DNA of 11,099 nt, taken from Firmicutes bacterium UBA5496 (GTDB taxonomy: Bacteria; Bacillota; Proteinivoracia; UBA4975). The stretch covers positions 6,764-17,862 of the forward strand of contig DIPE01000063.1 in the NCBI GenBank assembly GCA_002427015.1, in the 5' to 3' direction. The position numbers were made by a program, and so were the translations under genes. A model generated the notes under the pieces. That model was given only the letters and a program-made list of their open reading frames with translations. It was not told where the DNA came from and searched no databases. This document shows, one piece after another, positions 1 through 5,135 of this stretch. Each line of letters begins with the position of its first letter. The stretch's first letter is position 1.

Positions 1-60
1 GGTCATCAATTCCCCCGCCAGTAATATTACAGCCACAATCAGCCATATCCACCAGATCAT
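1..60 (-). CDS. NfeD-like membrane protein, N-terminal fragment
   Basis: Reading the minus strand from 60 down gives an ATG followed by 19 open codons, MIWWIWLIVAVILLAGELMT, cut off by the window edge. A Trp-rich hydrophobic first helix ending in a Glu-Leu pair is what I associate with NfeD/YqeZ-like proteins (membrane proteins often paired with SPFH/flotillin proteins). A good Shine-Dalgarno (AAAGGGGG on the minus strand, about 68-75) lies a few bases upstream of the ATG. The gene is divergent from the sugar operon. A TATAAT-like sequence is present on the minus strand at 101-106, but I see no convincing -35 for it. Only 20 residues are visible, so the family call is tentative; any small membrane protein with a similar first helix is the alternative. 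Confidence 0.5.
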   Translation of the reverse strand, partial: MIWWIWLIVAVILLAGELMT

Positions 61-158
61 AAAAATCCCCCTTTGCCCTATAATCCCAGGCAACAATTTA
101 ATTATATTAACAGTTCGCCACAATAATGCCATTTCCTCCCTTTAATTTAAAAAAGCCC

Positions 159-174
159 AGGCAGGGAATTTGCC
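159..174 (+). promoter_or_regulatory. Candidate sigma-54 (-24/-12) promoter of the sugar operon
   Basis: The sequence AGGCAG-N5-TTGCC has GG at 160-161 and GC at 172-173 with exactly 10 bases between them, the invariant spacing of sigma-54 promoters (consensus TGGCAC-N5-TTGCW). Transcription would start near 185, leaving about 40 nt of leader before ATG 224. A GATAAT at 182-187 could be a sigma-A -10, but nothing like a -35 lies 16-18 bp upstream (AGGCAG there), so sigma-54 fits better. The -12 element lies inside a 10-bp palindrome, TTGCCGGCAA (170-179). No enhancer-type repeat matching the operator near the downstream regulator is visible upstream, so the activator is probably a different protein. 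Confidence 0.5.
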
Positions 175-223
175 GGCAATGGATAATACATAAGGTAGAA
201 AGAAATGAGGGAGGAAGAAATAA

Positions 224-1519
224 ATGAAGATATCCGTAATCGGCGGCGGCAGCGCTTATACCCCCGGGCTGATTGAAGGATTAATTAAGATCCGCAGGGA
301 GGTGCCCTATACCGAGCTGTGCCTCATGGACATCGACGCTCCTAAGCTTAAGATTGTGACGGCCATTGTCAGGAAAATCATGGCTGAAGCTCTGCCGGAG
401 GTCAAAGTCACTGCCACCCTCGACCGTGTAGAGGCCATAACAGGCAGCGATTTTATCCTCTGTCAGATTCGCGTGGGCGGCTTGGCGGGCAGGGTGCTGG
501 ACGAAAAGATTCCCCTGAAATACCAGGTTATCGGTCAGGAGACAGTGGGGCCCGGGGGTTTTGCCATGGCCCTGCGCACTGTGCCGGAAATGTATGCAAT
601 TGCCGGGGATATTAAGAAATACGCGCCGGAAGCTTGGCTAATCAACTACTCCAATCCCTCGGGGATGGTGGCGGCGATGCTGGCCAAGTACACCGATATC
701 AATGCCATCAGCATCTGCGATGTGCCCATTGGCGTCCAGCACTTTATCGCCTCCTTGCTTAAATTGCCTCGGGAGCAGGTGAAACTTGACTATGTGGGCC
801 TCAACCACCTAGGCTGGTTCCGCAAGGTCTTTGTGGGCGGCAAGGACATAATGCCCATGCTGGGGGAAATGGCCAAAAACACTGATATTCTTGGCATGCT
901 GCCCAGTGATGATGAAAAGACCCTGCATGAGAGCGAAATGATGCTGCGCATCTTCAAGAAGCTGGGAGTCATCCCCTCATCTTATCTGCAGTACTACTAC
1001 CTGACCAGGGAATGTCTGCAGGCGCAGCTGGCAGCGGATAAGACCCGGGGAGAAGTGGTGCAGGGCATTGAAAAAGAATTGCTGGCCCATTTTAAAGAGG
1101 TTGTCCAGCATGAAGATGCCCACCTGTGGAAGAGCAGGGGTGGGCAGTGGCATTCAGAGCTAATGGTGGGCATGCTTAGCGCCATCTATAACGACAAGGG
1201 ACAGGAGTATGTAGTCAATGTCATCAACAACGGCTGCGTGCCCGGCATGGCCCCCGAGGCCTGTGTGGAAATACCCTGCCTCATCGATAAGCGAGGCGTG
1301 CGGCCCCTGCATGTGGATAGGCCCGATACAGATATGCTGGGTCTCATGCAGGTGGTGGCGGCCTACGAAACTCTCACCGTGGAAGCGGCCATGGAACAAG
1401 ATTACAATAAGGCCCTGCGGGCCCTAAATCTCAATCCCCTGGTGCCCTCTTTGGAAGTGGCGGAAAAAATCCTCACTGATTATATCCAAGCCCATGGGGA
1501 CTTAATTACTTTGCGATGA
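224..1519 (+). CDS. GH4 family 6-phospho-glycosidase (6-phospho-beta-glucosidase type)
   Basis: Cytoplasmic glycosidase of family GH4, which cleaves phosphorylated disaccharides by an NAD+- and Mn2+-dependent oxidation/elimination route. At 431 residues it has the usual family length. Visible motifs are the N-terminal Rossmann loop GGGSAYTP (7-14), the GRVLDEKIPL and QETVGPGG segments (89-112), NPSG (144-147), the metal-ligand Cys165 in CDVPIG, the second metal-ligand His195 in GLNHLGW, and a Tyr-rich SYLQYYY segment (253-259) near where the catalytic Tyr lies in this family. The residue after Cys165 is Asp, where many phospho-beta-glucosidases have Asn. The start ATG follows a GGGAGGAAG ribosome site. 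The stop overlaps the next start (ATGA), implying translational coupling. The ChbG-like and NagE-like neighbours suggest an amino-sugar disaccharide phosphate as substrate; cellobiose-6-phosphate is the alternative. Family is near certain, substrate is inferred. Confidence 0.93.
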   Translation: MKISVIGGGSAYTPGLIEGLIKIRREVPYTELCLMDIDAPKLKIVTAIVRKIMAEALPEVKVTATLDRVEAITGSDFILCQIRVGGLAGRVLDEKIPLKYQVIGQETVGPGGFAMALRTVPEMYAIAGDIKKYAPEAWLINYSNPSGMVAAMLAKYTDINAISICDVPIGVQHFIASLLKLPREQVKLDYVGLNHLGWFRKVFVGGKDIMPMLGEMAKNTDILGMLPSDDEKTLHESEMMLRIFKKLGVIPSSYLQYYYLTRECLQAQLAADKTRGEVVQGIEKELLAHFKEVVQHEDAHLWKSRGGQWHSELMVGMLSAIYNDKGQEYVVNVINNGCVPGMAPEACVEIPCLIDKRGVRPLHVDRPDTDMLGLMQVVAAYETLTVEAAMEQDYNKALRALNLNPLVPSLEVAEKILTDYIQAHGDLITLR

Positions 1520-2328
1520 AACTTATTGTCAACGCCGATGATTTCGGCCTTACCCAAGGAATAAATGCGGCAGTCGCCCGTGCCCACCGGCAAGGATTCC
1601 TTACATCGGCTACGCTGATGGCCGGGGGCCTTGCCTGGCGGGAGGCGGTGGCACTGGCAGCCGAAACCCCGACTCTGGGTGTGGGGGTGCATTTGACCCT
1701 CACTGCCTTAGGTCCGGTGCTGCCCCCCGAGCAAGTATCTTCCCTGGTGGATAAGGGGGGGCGTTTCCGCCGCCAGTTTTGGCGGGTGCTGGTGTGGAAT
1801 AGAGAACAGATAAAAGCAGAATGGCGTGGGCAAATTCAGCGCCTTATGGAGGCGGGGCTAATACCCACACATCTGGACAGCCATCACCATATCCACCTGT
1901 GGCCTCCCCTGATGACAATTGCCTGTGAGCTGGCCCGGGAATTCGGCATCCCCGGAGTGCGGGCCATCAGCCCCTCCAGCTTTCAGCTCATGAAAGTTCC
2001 CGACTGGCAGCGGCGAATCGCCGCCGATTCCTGGCAGCGGGCTGAAAAATTCCCCCTGGGCAAGCCGGACACTGTCACTGCCTTTGAAATTGCCGGCAGG
2101 AGCAAGGAGAGTTTTACAGCTTATCTCAAACAGCTGGGCCCCGGAGTGCATGAGCTCTTCAGCCATCCCGGCAGCGAAAATGATAAAGAGCTTGCAAACA
2201 TCAGCTCTTTGACGGAAAAGCGGGTCCGGGAGACGGAGCTGCTCTGTTCGGACTGGGTGCAAGAAAGTCTGGCGGCAGCGGGCGTCGCCCCTGTCAGCTA
2301 TAAAATATACCAGGAGGAGAGGGTGTAA
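1516..2328 (+). CDS. chbG: ChbG/HpnK (YdjC) family carbohydrate deacetylase
   Basis: Metal-dependent deacetylase of the YdjC/ChbG fold. In E. coli, ChbG removes one acetyl group from chitobiose-6-phosphate, making it a substrate for the GH4 enzyme ChbF. The 270-residue protein has the family landmarks: NADDFG (6-11; Asp8/Asp9 catalytic and metal ligands), GVHLTLT (57-63, His59), the HLDSHHHIH box (119-127) with its His cluster, and GVHELFSHPG (210-219) near the C-terminus. It starts at ATG 1516, overlapping the GH4 stop by 4 bp, and its TAA overlaps the permease ATG by one base (TAATG), so the three genes form one operon. No signal peptide is visible, so it is cytosolic, as expected if it acts on the PTS-phosphorylated sugar. 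The symbol follows family and context; acetylated substrates other than chitobiose-6-phosphate are possible. Confidence 0.88.
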   Translation: MKLIVNADDFGLTQGINAAVARAHRQGFLTSATLMAGGLAWREAVALAAETPTLGVGVHLTLTALGPVLPPEQVSSLVDKGGRFRRQFWRVLVWNREQIKAEWRGQIQRLMEAGLIPTHLDSHHHIHLWPPLMTIACELAREFGIPGVRAISPSSFQLMKVPDWQRRIAADSWQRAEKFPLGKPDTVTAFEIAGRSKESFTAYLKQLGPGVHELFSHPGSENDKELANISSLTEKRVRETELLCSDWVQESLAAAGVAPVSYKIYQEERV

Positions 2329-4214
2329 TGAACTGGAAGGGAATTATGCAGCGGGTGGCCAAGGCCCTGATGGTGCCAATTGTGGTCATGCCTATAGCCG
2401 CCTTGTTTATTGCCATTGGCCAGTTTGGACCGGATTTTTTCACCGCTGCCGGCAACGCCATCATCGTGGATTATCTGCCCCTGCTCTTTGCAGTGGGAGT
2501 GGCCATTGGCTTTACTGATTCCGATGGCATGGCGGCCTTTGCCGCTGTTACCGGCCATGTGGTCCTGACGGCGGTAATGAAAGCCATCAACCCGGGGATT
2601 ACTTTGGCAAGCGGGGAGTTCCAGTCCAACGACATGAGCGTCCTCGGCGGCATTATTGTAGGGGCTTATACCGCCGCCCTCTACTGGCGCTTTCGCAATA
2701 TCCGCTTTCCGGAATTCCTGGGCTTCTTCTCCGGCAAGCGCTTCATCCCCATCATTACGGCCCTAGTTTCGGTGGTTGCCGGAGTGGTCTTTGGCTATCT
2801 TTGGCCGCCCATCAATCAGGTAATCCTTGCTGTGGGGGATTGGATTTTCTCCACCGGCGAGTATGGCGCCTTTGTCTATGGGCTCCTCAACCGCCTGCTG
2901 ATTCCCACCGGCCTCCATCACATACTGCAGAGCCTGTTGCTCCATGTGTTTGGCAGCTTTGTTACCGAAGGCCAGGTGGTCACGGGAGAACTGGGCCGGT
3001 TCTTTGCCGGGGACCCCACTGCCGGCGCCTTTTCCGGGGGCTTCTTCGTTACCATGATCTTTGCCATCCCCGCCGCAGCCCTGGCTATGGTCCATGAATC
3101 CAGGAGTGAAAACCGCAAAAAGACTGCGGGCATCATGCTGACGGCTGCCCTGACTTCGATCATCACCGGCATCACCGAACCGGTGGAATTCGCCTTTATC
3201 TTTACGGCGCCCCTGCTCTTTATCGTCCACAGCTTGCTTACCGGCAGCGCTCTTTTCTTTTCCTATCTCTTAGGCATCCGCCATTACGGCTATGCCCTGC
3301 CCCTTTTCTTTATGAATTACGCCCTGTCGTCTAAGCCCTGGCTGATCTTTCCCCTGGGGGCGGTCTACGCAGTCATCTATTACTTTATTTTCCGGTTCAT
3401 CATCCGCAAGTTTAACTATCTTACTCCCGGTCGCGAACCCGCGGGAGCTGAGGAAGGGGGAGGGGCAGGGCTTAAAGGTGATTTGGCTGAGACGGCAAAA
3501 CAGACAGTTGCCGCCCTGGGAGGGCTTACCAATCTTAGGGTGGTCGATGCCTGTCTCACCAGGCTGCGGCTGCAGGTTTATGCCCCGGACAAAATCGACG
3601 CTGAGGCCCTGCAAAAATTGCCCGCCTCGGGAATTAATATGCTGGGCGGCGGCAATCTCCAGATTGTCTTTGGCGGGGACAGCGACCTGATTAAAGAAGG
3701 CATCCGTCAGCTGAAAACCCAAGCAGCAATTACAGAATTGACTGCGCCTTTAGACGGAGAGATAATCCCTCTGGAGCAGTTCCCTGATCCTGTGTTTGCC
3801 CAGGGATTGGTGGGGACAGGTATCGGGTTCATGCCCTCAGACAGCATCTTGGCAGCCCCTGTCGCAGGCGAAATTGTCAAGGTCTTTCCCGGCGCTCATG
3901 CCCTGATGATGAAGACCCCTGAAGGGCTGGAACTTTTGCTCCATATTGGCCTGGACACCGTCGAGCTGGAAGGAGAGGGGTTTGAACAAATCTGCCGGGA
4001 TGGCCAGCAGGTCCAGCCGGGAGAAATATTGGTGAAATTTGACCCGGAAAAAATCAAGGCCGCTGGCAAGGAACTGCACTCGGCCCTGGTAGTGACAAAC
4101 AAAGGCTGCATTGTCTCCTCAACTAGCCTGGAAAAGGGCAAGGTCTCCCGAGGAGACCCAGCCTACATCGTACAAATCGGGGACGGTCCTACTTTTTGTC
4201 GCAGCTCCGATTAG
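2328..4214 (+). CDS. nagE: PTS permease EIICBA, N-acetylglucosamine (NagE) type
   Basis: Membrane sugar transporter that phosphorylates its substrate during import, with all three Glc-family domains in one 628-residue chain. IIC covers about 1-365, with many hydrophobic helices and NagE-like segments such as GFFSGKRFIPI (132-142), NRLLIPTGLHH (188-198) and GITEPVEF (281-288, Glu284 in the sugar site). After the TPGRE linker (366-370), IIB spans about 385-465 with phosphocysteine Cys409 in ACLTRLRL. IIA spans about 485-617 with His524 and active-site His539 in LLHIGLDTVEL. Start ATG 2328 follows a strong AGGAGGAGAG site. The IIA fold appears complete by IVQI (614-617); the last 11 residues (618-628) and the stop codon come from the adjoining transposable-element end, so this tail is not native. 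Expected substrate is GlcNAc or a GlcNAc-containing disaccharide; glucose-type specificity cannot be excluded. Confidence 0.9.
   Translation: MNWKGIMQRVAKALMVPIVVMPIAALFIAIGQFGPDFFTAAGNAIIVDYLPLLFAVGVAIGFTDSDGMAAFAAVTGHVVLTAVMKAINPGITLASGEFQSNDMSVLGGIIVGAYTAALYWRFRNIRFPEFLGFFSGKRFIPIITALVSVVAGVVFGYLWPPINQVILAVGDWIFSTGEYGAFVYGLLNRLLIPTGLHHILQSLLLHVFGSFVTEGQVVTGELGRFFAGDPTAGAFSGGFFVTMIFAIPAAALAMVHESRSENRKKTAGIMLTAALTSIITGITEPVEFAFIFTAPLLFIVHSLLTGSALFFSYLLGIRHYGYALPLFFMNYALSSKPWLIFPLGAVYAVIYYFIFRFIIRKFNYLTPGREPAGAEEGGGAGLKGDLAETAKQTVAALGGLTNLRVVDACLTRLRLQVYAPDKIDAEALQKLPASGINMLGGGNLQIVFGGDSDLIKEGIRQLKTQAAITELTAPLDGEIIPLEQFPDPVFAQGLVGTGIGFMPSDSILAAPVAGEIVKVFPGAHALMMKTPEGLELLLHIGLDTVELEGEGFEQICRDGQQVQPGEILVKFDPEKIKAAGKELHSALVVTNKGCIVSSTSLEKGKVSRGDPAYIVQIGDGPTFCRSSD
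4142..4158. repeat. Short perfect inverted repeat near the 3' end of the permease gene
   Basis: GGTCTCC-CGA-GGAGACC is a perfect 7-bp inverted repeat with a 3-base loop, lying 14 bp outside the left end of the transposable element and inside the IIA coding region. It may be a chance product of the codons for VSRGDP, or a hairpin that attracted insertion, since Y1 transposases act on single-stranded hairpins. I cannot decide which. Confidence 0.35.
4173..4200 (+). repeat. Left terminal inverted repeat of the element
   Basis: Core GGGGACGGTCCT at 4179-4190 is an exact inverted match to 5055-5066. The flanking CAAATC and the downstream CTTTTTGTC also match the other end with small changes. It lies inside the 3' end of the permease gene and contains the transposase stop codon (minus strand, 4189-4191). 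Confidence 0.8.
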
Positions 4215-4956
4215 AATTATAGATAATAGCAGTGCTTATCCCCAGTATTTCGGAAAGCTCTTTCACCTTCGCCCCGGTTTGCGCCAAAATCCTGCGGATG
4301 ATTTCATCCCGGCGCTGCCGGGGCAAGTGTTTGAGCTTTTCAGGGAGCACACTCTCTTGACCAAGGATATTTTCAATACAGTCCGTTAATGGTGCGGGGT
4401 CTTTATAAACCTCTCCCTGGGTAAAATCCTGCAGGTATTGAATTGCCTGGTTTATATCGGAATGATAGAAGGACAGCAATGTCTTGGTGTTAAGGGGGAT
4501 AGGGCTTTCCCAAGCAAGACCCAAATAATAACTATAGCTGCTCCAGGGGTAATGCTGGGGTTTTTTAACCAATCCTGCCTTGACGGGATTGTTATGGATG
4601 TACCTGGCACAAATCATCAATTGAACTTCATCCTTGATGACCACGCTTGTATAGCGGTTCTCGAAAAGAGATCCAGACCGGTTGTGCAGCTTGTTAAAAA
4701 AGTAAACATAGCTGACAGATATTCTTTTCATGGAAACATCCAGGGGCTTGCTGCCGGTCTTAATAAGCAAATGCGCATGATTGTTCATCAAACAGTAAGC
4801 ATAGATTTCGTATTCTCTCTCTTTACCCATTCGCTGTAAAACTTTTAGAAAGTATGACTTTTCCTGGTGGCTTGCAAAAACAGTTTGCTTGTTGATTCCC
4901 CTGAGAATAATATGGTAATAACCACTAGGACTCAGTTCCCGAGGTTTTCGCGGCAT
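4189..4956 (-). CDS. REP-associated tyrosine (Y1/HUH) transposase
   Basis: Single-strand DNA endonuclease/transposase of the IS200-related TnpA-REP group. The 255-residue protein has the typical RELSPSGYYHIILRGINKQ N-terminus, the HUH motif as H60-A61-H62 in MNNHAHLLI, the GSLFENRYTSVVI segment (95-107), and RYIHNNPVKAGLV (118-130) with the likely nucleophile Tyr119. A helix-turn-helix-like stretch lies near the C-terminus (about 226-246, AKVKELSEILGISTAIIY), after which the protein ends abruptly in the terminal repeat. The ATG at 4956 has a good ribosome site (GGGGAGG on the minus strand, 4964-4970). The gene is fully open with its motifs intact, so it is probably functional. Its last 26 bp overlap the permease 3' end antisense, with no terminator visible between the convergent genes. 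Confidence 0.92.
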   Translation of the reverse strand: MPRKPRELSPSGYYHIILRGINKQTVFASHQEKSYFLKVLQRMGKEREYEIYAYCLMNNHAHLLIKTGSKPLDVSMKRISVSYVYFFNKLHNRSGSLFENRYTSVVIKDEVQLMICARYIHNNPVKAGLVKKPQHYPWSSYSYYLGLAWESPIPLNTKTLLSFYHSDINQAIQYLQDFTQGEVYKDPAPLTDCIENILGQESVLPEKLKHLPRQRRDEIIRRILAQTGAKVKELSEILGISTAIIYNSNRSCDKK

Positions 4957-4985
4957 ATAAAAACCTCCCCAGTGTTCTTAGTACA

Positions 4986-5014
4986 ATAATACAGATTATT
5001 TGTCCTAGGTTCAA
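4986..5014 (-). promoter_or_regulatory. Probable sigma-A promoter of the transposase
   Basis: On the minus strand TTGAAC (5014-5009) is followed after exactly 17 bases by TATTAT (4991-4986), 4/6 and 5/6 matches to the -35 and -10 consensus, about 30 bp upstream of the transposase ATG. This is the best promoter-like pair in the 4957-5135 interval. Confidence 0.5.
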
Positions 5015-5053
5015 GATTGCGATTCTTTTTCGTGACGCCATTTTGACAAATAA
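4996..5053. repeat. Subterminal 9-bp inverted repeat in the right end of the element
   Basis: TTATTTGTC (4996-5004) and its exact complement GACAAATAA (5045-5053) are separated by 40 bases. The outer copy is part of the right terminal repeat. Folded as single strand they make a stem with a large loop, a plausible recognition structure for the Y1 transposase. The inner copy overlaps the transposase promoter spacer, so transposase binding could limit its own expression. Confidence 0.45.
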
Positions 5054-5073
5054 GAGGACCGTCCCCGAATTTG
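5045..5073 (-). repeat. Right terminal inverted repeat of the element
   Basis: AGGACCGTCCCC at 5055-5066 is the exact complement of 4179-4190, flanked by GACAAATAAG on the inside and GAATTTG on the outside, both matching the left end with small differences. A perfect -35 hexamer TTGACA (5043-5048) points outward toward the regulator gene, but no good -10 lies 16-19 bp downstream. Confidence 0.8.
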
Positions 5074-5103
5074 CAGGAATAAGGGGGATAAATGGCGAAG
5101 TCT

Positions 5104-5123
5104 CTGGAAAGAAATCTTTCCAG
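5104..5123. promoter_or_regulatory. Operator box A (autoregulatory), GGAAA-N6-TTTCC
   Basis: CTGGAAA-N6-TTTCCAG is a perfect palindrome over its arms, ending inside the Shine-Dalgarno of the TyrR-like regulator (AGGAGGGG begins at 5122). The same GGAAA-N6-TTTCC appears upstream of the methionine gamma-lyase promoter. Half-site spacing equals that of the TyrR box (TGTAAA-N6-TTTACA). Protein bound here would block the regulator's own expression. As RNA it would also form an 8-bp hairpin with a 4-nt loop touching the ribosome site, so an RNA-level role is the alternative. Confidence 0.6.
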
Positions 5124-5129
5124 GAGGGG
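5122..5129 (+). promoter_or_regulatory. Ribosome binding site fixing the regulator start
   Basis: AGGAGGGG lies 6 bases before TTG 5136. This makes TTG 5136 the start, in preference to the in-frame TTG at 5043, which lies at the transposable-element end and has no ribosome site. Confidence 0.8.
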
Positions 5130-5135
5130 AGACAT

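Larger units (their letters stand above)
4173..5073. mobile_element. REP-type transposable element with terminal inverted repeats
   Basis: A unit of about 0.9 kb bounded by matching inverted ends. The left end reads CAAAT-CGGGGACGGTCCT then CTTTTTGTC (4173-4200). The complement of the right end reads CAAATTCGGGGACGGTCCT then TTATTTGTC (5045-5073). The element carries a single gene, a REP-associated Y1 transposase on the minus strand. It lies between the permease and regulator genes, both of which run in the opposite direction to the transposase. No target duplication is expected for this enzyme class. The exact ends are uncertain by about 6 bp: the outer CAAAT could be element or target sequence. 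From memory, GGGGACGGT-type ends recur in clostridial genomes with such transposases, but I could not check this. Confidence 0.75.

Noticed and set aside
98..110. TTAAT-TAT-ATTAA inverted repeat upstream of the sugar operon, possible activator site
   Set aside because: Entirely A/T in an AT-rich leader, so likely by chance; no second copy seen.
1858..2262. Minus-strand open frame opposite the deacetylase gene
   Set aside because: His-rich content is only the complement of the deacetylase coding sequence; no independent support.
4438..4839. Plus-strand open frame of 133 codons within the element
   Set aside because: Antisense of the transposase, whose motifs are clear; no ribosome site of note.
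5043..5135. Regulator translation from TTG 5043
   Set aside because: The added 31 residues are encoded by the transposable-element end and leader, with no ribosome site, while TTG 5136 has an ideal one and begins the ACT domain.
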